A stretch of 64,000 bases of DNA from an uncultured Prevotella sp. (GCA_900315635.1 OMZV01000005.1:161162-225161); one strand, 5' to 3'. Numbered from the stretch's first letter, positions 7,283-16,760 are shown. The notes: generated by a model from the letters alone, not told the origin. A program made the numbers and translations.

Positions 7283-8725
7283 ATGAGGAAACGAATTTCT
7301 ATAGGAACAAGGCTTTACCTGAGCGTGCTGTCACTGTTTATTCTGTTTGCAGTGGCATTCATTATATTCCAGCAATACCGTGAAAAGCAATACAAGATAG
7401 AGACGCTCAATATAAAGTTGCAGGACTTCAACAACACACTTCACGATGCGTTGCTCGCCGACAGCACGCACGATGGCGAAGGCAAGACTACCGATTATCT
7501 AGCACGTCACGCCATTCGTGACCTTCGGGTGACGATCATCCGCAAGGACGGACGCGTCATCTTCGATAATGTCCGCAAGGATTACGCCAAGATGGGCAAC
7601 CATGCCGGTCGTCCTGAGGTAGTCAAGGCATTGAAAGACGGCAACGGGTCGGCAGTCGACCGCAACAGTCCGACGATGAAACAGGACTACTTCTACAGCG
7701 CGACCTACTATCCCAGCCAAGGTTACATCATCCGTTCTGCCCTGCCCTACAATGTCGACTTGGCAAAGAGTCTGCAAGCCGACCAGCATTATATTTGGTT
7801 TGCCATCGGAATTATGTTGCTCCTTACCATTATATTATATAGGTTCACGAGCCGCCTCGGCAAGAATATCACCAGACTCAACGACTTCGCCCAGCGTGCC
7901 GGGCACGACGGCAAACTGGAGACCGACGAACTGATGGGGTTCTCCGACGATGAGCTCGGCGACACGGCTGAGCGTATCATCAAGCTCTATCTGAAACTGC
8001 AGAAGACGCAAAAGGAGCAGGACGTGCTGAAACGGCAGCTCACCCAAAATGCCGCCCACGAACTGAAGACGCCTGTGGCAAGCATCCAGGGCTATCTGGA
8101 AACTATCCTTGAGAACCCGAATGTCGACGACGCAACCCGCAACCAATTCCTGAACCGCTGTTATGCACAGAGCAAGCGGCTGACATCACTGCTCAACGAC
8201 ATGTCGACCCTCAACCGCCTTGACGACGGAGCAGGCATGATGACATTCGAGGATGTCGATGTTGCCGACATTATCCGCACCGTTGAGAGGGAAAGTCAGT
8301 TTGCCCTTGAACAGAAGGAAATGACGATGGAGTGCGACATTCCCGAACATATCATCATTCATGGCAACCGTGGATTGCTGTACAGTATCTTCCGCAATCT
8401 GACCGATAATGCCATTGCGTATGCAGGCAAAGGGACTAAGATAATGCTAAAGGGGGAGCCACCCCGGTCCTCCTTAAAAAGGAGGGAGAAAGAACACTCC
8501 GACTATGAATTTACCTTCTCCGACAACGGCATTGGTGTTCCGCCCGAGCATCTGCCACGCCTCTTCGAGCGTTTCTACCGTGTCGACAAGGGCAGAAGCC
8601 GAAAGATGGGAGGCACAGGACTGGGTCTTGCCATCGTCAAGAACGCTGTCCGCATGCATGGCGGAACAATCACGGTGAAGAACAATCCCGGCGGAGGACT
8701 TAGGTTCGACTTCACACTAAAATAA
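7283..8725 (+). CDS. PhoR-like sensor histidine kinase with a repeat-encoded insertion
   Basis: A 480-residue inner-membrane kinase: membrane helix about residues 10-28, extracytoplasmic domain about 30-165, second helix about 168-188, HAMP-like linker, then HisKA with phospho-acceptor His259 in NAAHELKTPVASIQGY. The ATPase domain has the N box (NLTDNAIAYAG), G1 box (FSDNGIGVPPEHL), RLFERFYRVDKGRSR and G2 box (GGTGLGLAIVK). It is the partner of the upstream regulator. Residues about 391-404 (GEPPRSSLKRREKE), between the N and G1 boxes, are encoded by a GC-rich palindromic element at 8450-8493 and look like an in-frame insertion in a surface loop; all catalytic motifs are intact, so the kinase is probably active. 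Confidence 0.88.
   Translation: MRKRISIGTRLYLSVLSLFILFAVAFIIFQQYREKQYKIETLNIKLQDFNNTLHDALLADSTHDGEGKTTDYLARHAIRDLRVTIIRKDGRVIFDNVRKDYAKMGNHAGRPEVVKALKDGNGSAVDRNSPTMKQDYFYSATYYPSQGYIIRSALPYNVDLAKSLQADQHYIWFAIGIMLLLTIILYRFTSRLGKNITRLNDFAQRAGHDGKLETDELMGFSDDELGDTAERIIKLYLKLQKTQKEQDVLKRQLTQNAAHELKTPVASIQGYLETILENPNVDDATRNQFLNRCYAQSKRLTSLLNDMSTLNRLDDGAGMMTFEDVDVADIIRTVERESQFALEQKEMTMECDIPEHIIIHGNRGLLYSIFRNLTDNAIAYAGKGTKIMLKGEPPRSSLKRREKEHSDYEFTFSDNGIGVPPEHLPRLFERFYRVDKGRSRKMGGTGLGLAIVKNAVRMHGGTITVKNNPGGGLRFDFTLK
8450..8493. repeat. GC-rich palindromic element inside the kinase gene
   Basis: CCTCCTT (8469-8475) and AAGGAGG (8479-8485) form a hairpin, preceded by GGGGGAGCCACCCCGG. The arrangement matches the intergenic copy at 7216-7256 (CCCCCGGCCCCTCC...). 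It keeps the reading frame open and encodes about 14 residues of the kinase. Confidence 0.8.
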
Positions 8726-8739
8726 TCCACTCGTCCAAG

Positions 8740-8783
8740 TTTAACTTAGACGTAACATTAAAGCAATCCTGCTGAAACATCAT
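8740..8783 (+). promoter_or_regulatory. PHO-box-like array upstream of the TonB-dependent receptor
   Basis: Four 11-mers, TTTAACTTAGA, CGTAACATTAA, AGCAATCCTGC and TGAAACATCAT, repeat a TAAC-like core at 8742, 8753, 8764 (weak) and 8775. The last core is 14 bp from the -7 box, exactly as in the PiT promoter. Confidence 0.55.
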
Positions 8784-8788
8784 CACGT

Positions 8789-8796
8789 TACCTTTG
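8789..8796 (+). promoter_or_regulatory. -7 box (TACCTTTG) for the TonB-dependent receptor
   Basis: TACCTTTGC about 25 bp before the ATG, without a matching -33 TTTG; the 11-bp repeats take that position. Confidence 0.7.
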
Positions 8797-8821
8797 CAAT
8801 CGTAAAAAGGTAATAAAACAG

Positions 8822-11677
8822 ATGAGAAGAATTTACAGTAAGATTGCTTTAACTTTAGCCCTACAGCTATCTGTTGCGGCAATAGCGAAGGCGCAGAACA
8901 TCAACGGACAGGTCGTTGACAAACTATCAGGGCAGCCTATAATCGGAGCTGTCGTCGAGGTTGACGGTAACAAGGAGCGTACGGTTACCGACATTGACGG
9001 AAAGTTCAGCTTTTCCGGTTTGAAGGAAGGCAAGAAATACACATTATTTATAAGGTATATATCCTATAAGACTCAAAATATTGACGGAGTTCAGGCGAAG
9101 CCCGAAGGCTCAGGACAACCATTAAGGGTGGAGCTTCAGGCTGATGAACAGACGCTCAGCGGGGTCACTGTGACCGGTGTTGCAAGGCGAAACACAGAAG
9201 CCGCGATGATACAACAGACCCGTGCGAGTTCCGTCATAGTGAGCAATGTCTCGGCTCAAGAAATACAACGGACGCAAGACAGCAATGCAGGTGAGGTTAT
9301 CCGCCGTGTGCCAGGTGTGAGCCTCATCGACGATAAGTTCGTCATGGTGCGTGGGCTGTCACAGCGCTACAACAATGTCTGGATTAACGGAGGCGCAGTG
9401 CCAAGCAGCGAGGCCGACACACGGGCGTTTTCTTTCGACATGATTCCAAGCAGTCAGATTGACAACCTGACTATAGTGAAGACTCCGGCTGCCGAATATC
9501 CTGCCGACTACACCGGCGGATTTATCCTAATCAACACCAAGGAGATACCAACGAAGAACTCGTTCCACATCAATGTTGGTGGCAACTGGAACAGCCAGTC
9601 GGCTATGCATGAGTTTCTTCAGACCAAGTCGTCATCGACCGATTGGCTCGGATTCGACAGCGGGCTGCGGTCTCTTCATGGCGGAATAGATGCCACATTG
9701 CACTCTCTTGGTGAGAACACAGGAGGCAACACGATGTACTCTCTGAGTGACAATCACCTGACGAACGACTGGAATGTGCGTCGCTCCCATCCCTTCGGCG
9801 ACTTGAAACTGGGCGCGGACTGGAGCCGAAGCTGGCGGTTGCCATCATCGGACGGTTCCAACGGAACACGGCTTGGCATGACAGCGGCAATAAACTACAC
9901 CAACGAATACCGCACCAATCTGAGGATGCTCAACAACTTCTATGGTGTTTACGATGTTGGCAACGACCGCTCAAACCCTCTAAGACTATCTACCGACAAT
10001 CAATACAACCACAATGTCCGCCTCGGGGCAATGCTCAACCTTACATTGCTTTCGGCTAGCGGACGGAACAAATATCAGTTTAAAAACATCTTTAACCAAA
10101 TTGGGAACAGCTGGTATACATGGCGTGAAGGTACGAGCGCACAGTCAGAACCTGAAAAGTCGGCTGAATATTACTACCGGAGCCGGACAACCTACACAGG
10201 TCAGATAACCGGAAAGCACAGCATCAGTGGCGATGCCCTTGACTGGAGTGTCGGCTATGCCTACGCTAACCGAAGGTTGCCTGACCGCAGGAAATATATT
10301 CTCTACGATGAAGGAAGTGAAGAATCAAATACTTCAAGTTATATCTGGTTGTACCAGAATGACATATCCCGCGAATGGACTTCATTGGACGAGCACATTA
10401 TATCAGCACAGGTCAACGATGAGCACCAGTTTACATTCGGCTCCTGGACTCCAAAATTGAAAGCCGGAGTCTATGGCGAATACCGCACCCGCTCATACAA
10501 GACCCGCAACTTCCTCTATTGGTACAGTGCCTACAACAACAGTCTGCCCGATAACTTTAGGGCTATGGACATGCCGACATTGCTCAGCAATAGCGATAAC
10601 TTCGGTGCCGACAAGCTCTATCTCTTGGAAGACGTCAACAAGATCAACGACTATGACGGTCACAACAAACTCGGAGCAGGCTATCTGTCGGCTACTCTTC
10701 CCTTCGGCAGACTGAACATTCTGGCTGGTCTGAGGTATGAATGGAATGAGATGGAACTCATATCGAACACTAAGCAGAATGAGGTCAGCCACAAGAGCCA
10801 CTATTACCGCCACGGCGATTTCTTCCCTTCGATGAACATGACTTACAAGCTAAACGGCCAGCACCAGCTGCGCTTCGCCTACGGACGGAGTGTCAACCGC
10901 CCGGAGTTCCGTGAAGTTTCGCCATCGGTCTACTATGACTTCGACCTCGCAAGTGATGTTCAGGGCAACTTCGACTTGAAGAACTGCTATGTTCAGAACA
11001 TCGACCTGCGCTGGGAATGGTATCCGGGCAAAGGCGAGATTATTTCCCTTGCAGCGTTCTACAAGCACTTTGACTCTCCCATTGAATGGGTTTACACGAT
11101 GTCGGGAGGCACTGATGTAATCTACTCTTACAAGAATGCCAAGTCGGCAAACAACTACGGACTGGAGCTCGACATCCGAAAGCGGCTTGACTTCATAGGA
11201 TTGAAGAACTTCTCATGGTCGTTCAACGGAGCATTGATTCACAGCCGGGTTAGCTTTGAGCGTGGCAGCAATGAGTATGACCGACCAATGCAGGGACAAT
11301 CGCCATACCTTATTAATACTGGTCTATTCTACAAGAATGAGCCTTGGCAGTTGGACATAGCCCTACTCTACAACAGAATTGGCAAGCGAATAGTTGGAGT
11401 CGGGCGAACTGAAGGCGGTGGTGAAGCCGACAGGAATGTCCGTGTTCCCGACAGCTATGAGATGCCACGTGATGCTTTCGACCTGACAGCAAGCAAGCGT
11501 TTCGGCAAGCATTGGGAGCTGAAGCTCGCTCTCCGCGACATTCTTAACCTGCCGATAGAATACAAGCAATTCGCCGATGTTGTCTATGACGATGGACGAA
11601 CAGCAACAAAGAAACAGATAACAAGAAAGTACAGACCTGGAAGAAACTTTCAAATATCATTAACATACAATTTATAA
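8822..11677 (+). CDS. TonB-dependent outer-membrane receptor
   Basis: A 951-residue outer-membrane receptor for energised import. It has a signal peptide (cleaved near AKAQ, residues 22-25), a carboxypeptidase-regulatory-like domain (about 27-115, starting INGQVVDKLSGQPIIGA), a plug domain (about 125-240, with GEVIRRVPGVSL and MVRGLSQRYNNVWING) and a 22-strand barrel ending in an aromatic-rich strand (NFQISLTYNL). It is not a SusC type: it lacks the SusC length and has no SusD partner. It follows the PhoB/PhoR-like pair and has a PHO-box-like promoter, so phosphate-containing ligands are a reasonable guess. A lipoprotein gene follows after a short repeat-filled gap. Confidence 0.88.
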   Translation: MRRIYSKIALTLALQLSVAAIAKAQNINGQVVDKLSGQPIIGAVVEVDGNKERTVTDIDGKFSFSGLKEGKKYTLFIRYISYKTQNIDGVQAKPEGSGQPLRVELQADEQTLSGVTVTGVARRNTEAAMIQQTRASSVIVSNVSAQEIQRTQDSNAGEVIRRVPGVSLIDDKFVMVRGLSQRYNNVWINGGAVPSSEADTRAFSFDMIPSSQIDNLTIVKTPAAEYPADYTGGFILINTKEIPTKNSFHINVGGNWNSQSAMHEFLQTKSSSTDWLGFDSGLRSLHGGIDATLHSLGENTGGNTMYSLSDNHLTNDWNVRRSHPFGDLKLGADWSRSWRLPSSDGSNGTRLGMTAAINYTNEYRTNLRMLNNFYGVYDVGNDRSNPLRLSTDNQYNHNVRLGAMLNLTLLSASGRNKYQFKNIFNQIGNSWYTWREGTSAQSEPEKSAEYYYRSRTTYTGQITGKHSISGDALDWSVGYAYANRRLPDRRKYILYDEGSEESNTSSYIWLYQNDISREWTSLDEHIISAQVNDEHQFTFGSWTPKLKAGVYGEYRTRSYKTRNFLYWYSAYNNSLPDNFRAMDMPTLLSNSDNFGADKLYLLEDVNKINDYDGHNKLGAGYLSATLPFGRLNILAGLRYEWNEMELISNTKQNEVSHKSHYYRHGDFFPSMNMTYKLNGQHQLRFAYGRSVNRPEFREVSPSVYYDFDLASDVQGNFDLKNCYVQNIDLRWEWYPGKGEIISLAAFYKHFDSPIEWVYTMSGGTDVIYSYKNAKSANNYGLELDIRKRLDFIGLKNFSWSFNGALIHSRVSFERGSNEYDRPMQGQSPYLINTGLFYKNEPWQLDIALLYNRIGKRIVGVGRTEGGGEADRNVRVPDSYEMPRDAFDLTASKRFGKHWELKLALRDILNLPIEYKQFADVVYDDGRTATKKQITRKYRPGRNFQISLTYNL

Positions 11678-11696
11678 GAGAACAGTTTAACAAAGT

Positions 11697-11742
11697 AATC
11701 AACATCCCCTCCAAGCGGAGGGGCTTGGTGGAGGCTTTAAAT
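11697..11742. repeat. GC-rich palindromic element ending at a start codon
   Basis: CCCCTCC (11706-11712) and GGAGGGG (11717-11723) form a hairpin followed by CTTGGTGGAGGCTTTAAATT and then the ATG at 11744. It fills almost the whole gap after the receptor gene and supplies the only GGAGG-like sequence upstream of the lipoprotein start. Confidence 0.88.
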
Positions 11743-11743
11743 T

Positions 11744-13285
11744 ATGAAACAAAACACGATTTTCGGATGCTTGGGCATCCTCGCGCTCGCGATGACATTC
11801 ACCGCTTGTAGCAGCGACAACGATGACAACAGTAATCCAACACCTCAACAGACAGGCTACATCAAGGGCACTGATGGTGGATTGGTATCGAGTAACGGAA
11901 TCCTCTTCAACGAGGATGGTACCGACAATCCTGACGGTACACAGATAGGTAATGGCGACCAAGGGTTCGTCTTCAAGGGAAAAACAACTCTGAAGAAAGG
12001 CACTTACACGCTGAAAGGTTGGGTGTACATTGCTGATGGCTCAACGCTGACTATTGAACCGGGCACGATTATCAAAGGCGACAAGCAGACCAAAGCGGCT
12101 CTTATTACCGAGCCGGGCGGAAAGCTGATAGCCAAAGGCACTCAGACTGAGCCAATAGTGTTCACCTCTGAGCAGACAGCAGGAAACCGCCGACCGGGCG
12201 ACTGGGGCGGAATCATCCTCTGCGGAAAGGCTCCAAACAACAACGGAGTGCTCGCCCAGCAGATTGAAGGTGGCCCGAGAACCAAGCACGGAGGAACTGA
12301 CGCTAACGACAACTCAGGAGTTCTGGAATACGTCCGCATAGAGTTTGCCGGTTATCCATTCGAGAAAGACAAGGAGATTAATGGTCTGACGCTTGGCTCA
12401 GTAGGCGCAGGAACGATCATCGACCACGTTCAGGTAAGCTATTCCAACGACGATTCATACGAGTGGTTCGGCGGAACGGTCAACTGCAAATATCTCATTG
12501 CTTATCGTGGATGGGACGATGACTTCGATACCGACAACGGCTATTCCGGCAATGTGCAGTATGGCTTGTCGGTAAGAGACTCGAAAATTGCAGACGCTTC
12601 ACAGAGCAATGGATTCGAGAGTGACAACAATGCCGATGGTTCTACTGCCGAGCCTTACACCACAGCAACATTCTCTAACATGACTTTCCTCGGTCCTAAG
12701 ACATTCGACGCTAACTTCCAGAATACCAGTGACTACATAAATGGTGGCGGAATGAATCCTGAGAATGGCTCATCGATGGGTAAGTTCCAGGCAGCAATGC
12801 ACATCCGCCGTAACTCACGGTTGAACTGCTACAACAGCATTGCCATAGGCTGGCCTATCGGACTTATCCTCGATAATGAGAAGGGTAACACCCAGGAAGC
12901 TGCTACCAACGGTCTGCTAAAGCTCCATCGCATAGCCTTCGCCGGAATGGATGCCATCGGAACAGACTTCAACAAGGTGTATGAAGACGCACTATATGAC
13001 TATAAGACGAAGACAACAGACCCGACAAAGGCGTCGTTCTCCGGTACGTTCTTCCGGCTTTCGTCGAATGGCAACGATGTACTTTCATGGACTCCATTAT
13101 CATGGACGGGCATAGTATCTGCCATAACGGCAAGCACCCAGGCTGGCAGCACACTCACAGCATCGTTCGATGAGCTGACAGGCAACAGTTGGTTTGACAA
13201 GGTTCCATTCATCGGAGCATTCCAATCAGGCAATGACTGGACAACCGGCTGGGCGAACTTCGACCCGGAGAACACAGCATACTAG
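11744..13285 (+). CDS. Beta-helix-like surface lipoprotein
   Basis: A 513-residue predicted lipoprotein: the signal peptide ends in the lipobox FTAC, giving Cys22, followed by a Ser/Asp/Asn-rich linker. The body contains repeated strand-turn patterns such as YTLKGWVYIADGSTLTI and GGKLIAKGTQTEPIVFTS, which suggest a right-handed parallel beta-helix fold. No catalytic motif is evident. It is probably co-transcribed with the TonB-dependent receptor and exposed at the cell surface, where it could capture the receptor's ligand; the substrate is unknown. A two-tier terminator follows. Confidence 0.7.
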   Translation: MKQNTIFGCLGILALAMTFTACSSDNDDNSNPTPQQTGYIKGTDGGLVSSNGILFNEDGTDNPDGTQIGNGDQGFVFKGKTTLKKGTYTLKGWVYIADGSTLTIEPGTIIKGDKQTKAALITEPGGKLIAKGTQTEPIVFTSEQTAGNRRPGDWGGIILCGKAPNNNGVLAQQIEGGPRTKHGGTDANDNSGVLEYVRIEFAGYPFEKDKEINGLTLGSVGAGTIIDHVQVSYSNDDSYEWFGGTVNCKYLIAYRGWDDDFDTDNGYSGNVQYGLSVRDSKIADASQSNGFESDNNADGSTAEPYTTATFSNMTFLGPKTFDANFQNTSDYINGGGMNPENGSSMGKFQAAMHIRRNSRLNCYNSIAIGWPIGLILDNEKGNTQEAATNGLLKLHRIAFAGMDAIGTDFNKVYEDALYDYKTKTTDPTKASFSGTFFRLSSNGNDVLSWTPLSWTGIVSAITASTQAGSTLTASFDELTGNSWFDKVPFIGAFQSGNDWTTGWANFDPENTAY

Positions 13286-13307
13286 TAGATTCCCTCATCC
13301 TCTGACC

Positions 13308-13349
13308 AAGCGGAACTTTGGCACGACAAGTGTGCCGGGTTCCGCTTTT
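13308..13349 (+). terminator. Terminator after the receptor/lipoprotein operon
   Basis: AAGCGGAAC (13308-13316) pairs with GTTCCGCTT (13339-13347), with GGCAC/GTGCC inside, followed by a short T-run. Confidence 0.9.
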
Positions 13350-13424
13350 CTGGTTTAAGAACAATTAACAGCCTGCTAAACGGCAAAAACAAAGAAAACC
13401 ATCCATTAGACAGAAACTTTTTAT

Positions 13425-13432
13425 TAACTTTG
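13425..13432 (+). promoter_or_regulatory. -7 box (TAACTTTG) for the PBP4-type gene
   Basis: TAACTTTGC lies 55 bp before the ATG, giving a leader of about 50 nt. Confidence 0.65.
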
Positions 13433-13486
13433 CATATAGATTAGGGTATTACGCCTTTTTCTGAACGAACAAAGAATTTTTATAGG

Positions 13487-14746
13487 ATGAGGTCAATCAC
13501 AAAATATTGCAGCATTGCTGTTCTTACATTATATGTAATAGTTCTTGCCAGTTGCGGAAGCAAAGAACAGAAGCAAGCAACGCCAAAGTCTGAGAAACAG
13601 AACATAGCCGTTGACACGGCTTTACAATCGAAGCTAAACAAGTTTGCCACCAAGCCACGGTGCAAGGGCAACTTCGGACTGTACGTCTATGACATCACTG
13701 CCGATAAAGTTGTCTATGCCAACAACGAGCACCAGCTACAGCCGTCGGCATCGTGCATGAAGTTGCTTAGCGGTGTTGCAGGGCTCCATCAGTTAGGAGT
13801 CAACTACAAATATCATTCTGCCGTATACACTAATGGCAGCGTTAAGGGAGATACCCTGCATGGCGACATTGCCTTCAAGGGTGATCTTGACCCTCAGCTC
13901 ACTCCTGCCGAAGTTAAGGATATGGCTCACATCATGAAGCAACTCAAAGGTTTCAAGACATTCACAGGCAAGTTCTATATTGACATTCTGATGCCGAATC
14001 AGATTCAGAAGGAACAGCATTGGTACGATTACGACCTCACTCTGTCGAAGTTCAGCATTCTTTTCCGTGGTAAGGACTTTGTCGAGCGAACGCTGAAGAC
14101 TGCTTTCCGACAGGAAGGCTTCAAGTTCAAGGACGACCAGATTGTTTTCGCTTCCCTGCCTAGGACAAGTCATTGCGTGTTCCGTCTGAACCGAGACATA
14201 AGCATGGTTATCCGCCGCATGTGGAAGAACAGCGCCAATACGCAGGCTACATCCTTATTATATACAATAGGTTACACGGCTAATCCGAAGAACCCCGACT
14301 ATGCTTCGTCGGGCATTGCCTACATGAAGCAGTTCATGAAGAATGAGTTGAAGTCGACAGAGAAAGGCATTGTCATCCATGACGGATGCGGGCTCTGCAC
14401 TCAGGACCAGCTGACTCCTTACTTCCTTTGTGAGATTCTGCGCTACGGCTACGCCCATAAGGATATATATAATATGCTATACCAGTTCCTCGCCGTTTCC
14501 GGTCAGGACGGTACTTTGCGTCGTTGGCCACAAACGATGAAGGAAAAGGTACGCGCCAAGACCGGCACACTCTCCCACCCTTACGGCATCAGCTCACTGG
14601 CAGGTTACGCACGCGGGAACAACGGTCATTTGCTGTGCTTCGCTATTATGGATTCGGAGATGTCTGTACTCGACGCTCACGTTCTGCAAAAGGACTTATG
14701 TGAGATTCTTGTCAGTGACCCAAATCATAAAAAATTAAAAAAATAA
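13487..14746 (+). CDS. dacB: D-alanyl-D-alanine carboxypeptidase/endopeptidase (PBP4 type)
   Basis: A 419-residue penicillin-binding protein of the S13 family that trims or cleaves peptidoglycan peptides in the periplasm. The N-terminus is a lipoprotein signal (lipobox LASC, Cys23). The catalytic SxxK is Ser89-Cys-Met-Lys92, and the KTG triad is at 358-360 (RAKTGTLSHP). The second motif, usually DGSGLS..N, reads DGCGLCTQDQL here: the Ser is Cys and the Asn position is Asp. Related Bacteroidetes proteins may share this, so activity is not excluded. It has its own promoter and precedes the LptF/G permease gene by 44 bp. Confidence 0.85.
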   Translation: MRSITKYCSIAVLTLYVIVLASCGSKEQKQATPKSEKQNIAVDTALQSKLNKFATKPRCKGNFGLYVYDITADKVVYANNEHQLQPSASCMKLLSGVAGLHQLGVNYKYHSAVYTNGSVKGDTLHGDIAFKGDLDPQLTPAEVKDMAHIMKQLKGFKTFTGKFYIDILMPNQIQKEQHWYDYDLTLSKFSILFRGKDFVERTLKTAFRQEGFKFKDDQIVFASLPRTSHCVFRLNRDISMVIRRMWKNSANTQATSLLYTIGYTANPKNPDYASSGIAYMKQFMKNELKSTEKGIVIHDGCGLCTQDQLTPYFLCEILRYGYAHKDIYNMLYQFLAVSGQDGTLRRWPQTMKEKVRAKTGTLSHPYGISSLAGYARGNNGHLLCFAIMDSEMSVLDAHVLQKDLCEILVSDPNHKKLKK

Positions 14747-14767
14747 GAGAAGTCTGATAATTTTATG

Positions 14768-14775
14768 TACTTTTG
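14768..14775 (+). promoter_or_regulatory. -7 box (TACTTTTG) for the LptF/G gene
   Basis: The box ends 15 bp before the ATG at 14791, so the leader would be only about 10 nt. Confidence 0.6.
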
Positions 14776-14790
14776 CACTCTGAATGCGCT

Positions 14791-16698
14791 ATGCTTCGAG
14801 TTAAGAAATTAGACATATTCATTGCCAAGCAGTTCGGTCTGCTCTTTGCAGGAACATTTTTCATCAGTTTGTTTGTGCTGATGATGCAGTTCCTATGGAA
14901 GTATGTCGATGACCTCATCGGCAAGGGATTGTCTATGGAAGTACTGGCTCAGTTCTTCGGCTACATGTCACTGATGCTCATTCCGCAGGCATTGCCGCTT
15001 GCCATACTGTTGGCATCGCTGATGACTTATGGTAACCTCGGTGAAAGCAGTGAGCTGACGGCTATCAAGGCATCGGGCATATCGCTTATCCAGTCTTTCC
15101 GCTCGCTTATAGTTATCGTCTTGCTCATAACGGGAGCTTCCTTCTACTTTGAGAATAATATCGGTCCTAACTCGCAGATGCATCTCGCACAGCTCATGCT
15201 GTCGATGAAGCAGAAGAGTCCTGAACTGGAGATTCCTGAAGGAGTGTTCTATGACGGAATTCCTCAAACGAACATTTATGTTGAGAAGAAGGATTTGAAA
15301 ACCGGTCACCTTTATGATGTCATGGTCTACAGGCAGACGGAAAGCTATGAGGATCAGGCTATTATCCTTGCTGACTCCGGTATGCTTCAGTCGACAGCCG
15401 ACAAGAAGCACTTGCAGATGACAATGTGGAACGGTGAATGGTTTGAGAACATGCGCAATAACTCGATGGGTGAAAACGCCAATGTGCCTTATCGCCGTGA
15501 GTCGTTCTCAAGGAAGAGAATAATCATTGACTTCGACGGTGATTTCAGTCTCACTGATGCTTCGGTATTCGGCAATGATGCCCGCACAAAGAGTCTGGAA
15601 AAGATTCAGACTGACCTCGATTCCCTCAACCATACGTATGACAGCATAGGCAACGCCTACTACAAGTCGGCTAAGCAACTGTTCTACCCGACTCCGAAGT
15701 TGGACAGGCAACAGGCAACGGTGGCTATGAAGCAGGCAAGAAAGCAGAACTTCAATATCGACACAATTTTCGCCCACCAGACCACTGACAATAAGAAGAT
15801 GGCTGTAGAGCAGGCTTTGCAGCAAGTGAACATGGAAACCAGTGATCTGGAATTCAAGAGCATGGTGACCACCGACGGCGACCGTATCATCCGACAGCAT
15901 AAGATTGAGATGATTAACAAGTTCACGGTTGCCTTATCATGTCTTATTTTCTTCTTCATTGGTGCTCCGCTCGGCGCTATTATAAGAAAAGGTGGACTCG
16001 GCGTGCCTATTATTACATCTGTGGTTGTATTCATTATATATTATATATTGGATAACACGGGCTACCGAATGGCTCGACAGGGTTCTTGGACAATATGGTT
16101 CGGTAAGGGTCTGTCGCCGGCTGTGCTCATTCCGACAGCTATATTCATAACTTATAAGGCAAACAACGACTCGACAGTATTCAACTTCGACGTTTACAAG
16201 GAAGCATTCCGGAAGATGTTCGGACTGAGATTGAAACGGGCTACGATAACAAGCAAGGAAGTCATCATCAACGACCCGGCTTACGTTCAGGACGCGGAAA
16301 ATCTGCGGTTAATGAACACGCAAATAGAGAATTATGCCCGGGTTCACAACCTGAAGTCACCGCCAAACGTGATAAAGGCATTCTTCAAGTATCAGCCTGA
16401 CCATGAGATAGAAGAGCTTAGCAAGGAACTCGAAACGGTTATCGAGGATCTCAGCAATACACGCGACAAGTATATACTGAGCTACATAAACCGCTATCCG
16501 ATACTGTCGGTTAAAGCCCACACGCGTCCGTTCGAGAGACGGTGGAAGAATGTCATTGCAGCTATTATCATTCCGGCAGGACTGTTCTTCTACTGCAGAA
16601 TGTGGAGGTTCCGCTTGCGTCTTGACCACGACTTGAGGGTCGTCTACAAGACTAACGAGAGTGTGATAGAACGGATAGGACAAATGACTGGTAAATAG
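14791..16698 (+). CDS. LptF/LptG-family permease
   Basis: An inner-membrane subunit of the lipopolysaccharide export ABC transporter (YjgP/YjgQ family), which moves LPS toward the outer membrane. From the ATG at 14791 it has 635 residues against about 360 in E. coli LptF/G. The N-terminal membrane helices (about residues 10-125) and the next group (about 375-475) flank an extracytoplasmic domain. A C-terminal extension of about 150 residues carries one further membrane helix (VIAAIIIPAGLFFYCRMW). I exclude an in-frame TTG at 14773 because it overlaps the -7 box. ribBA follows after 65 bp, probably in the same operon. Confidence 0.88.
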   Translation: MLRVKKLDIFIAKQFGLLFAGTFFISLFVLMMQFLWKYVDDLIGKGLSMEVLAQFFGYMSLMLIPQALPLAILLASLMTYGNLGESSELTAIKASGISLIQSFRSLIVIVLLITGASFYFENNIGPNSQMHLAQLMLSMKQKSPELEIPEGVFYDGIPQTNIYVEKKDLKTGHLYDVMVYRQTESYEDQAIILADSGMLQSTADKKHLQMTMWNGEWFENMRNNSMGENANVPYRRESFSRKRIIIDFDGDFSLTDASVFGNDARTKSLEKIQTDLDSLNHTYDSIGNAYYKSAKQLFYPTPKLDRQQATVAMKQARKQNFNIDTIFAHQTTDNKKMAVEQALQQVNMETSDLEFKSMVTTDGDRIIRQHKIEMINKFTVALSCLIFFFIGAPLGAIIRKGGLGVPIITSVVVFIIYYILDNTGYRMARQGSWTIWFGKGLSPAVLIPTAIFITYKANNDSTVFNFDVYKEAFRKMFGLRLKRATITSKEVIINDPAYVQDAENLRLMNTQIENYARVHNLKSPPNVIKAFFKYQPDHEIEELSKELETVIEDLSNTRDKYILSYINRYPILSVKAHTRPFERRWKNVIAAIIIPAGLFFYCRMWRFRLRLDHDLRVVYKTNESVIERIGQMTGK

Positions 16699-16714
16699 AG
16701 ATAAATATATTAAA

Positions 16715-16760
16715 CTATTAAACTTTCTCCCCGATACAGGGAGGATTGGAGAGGCTTAAA
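16715..16760. repeat. GC-rich palindromic element ending at the ribBA start
   Basis: CTCCC (16727-16731) and GGGAG (16739-16743) form a short hairpin followed by GATTGGAGAGGCTTAAAAT and the ATG at 16764. The layout is the same as at 11697-11742 and at the copy near 60.27 kb. Confidence 0.75.
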
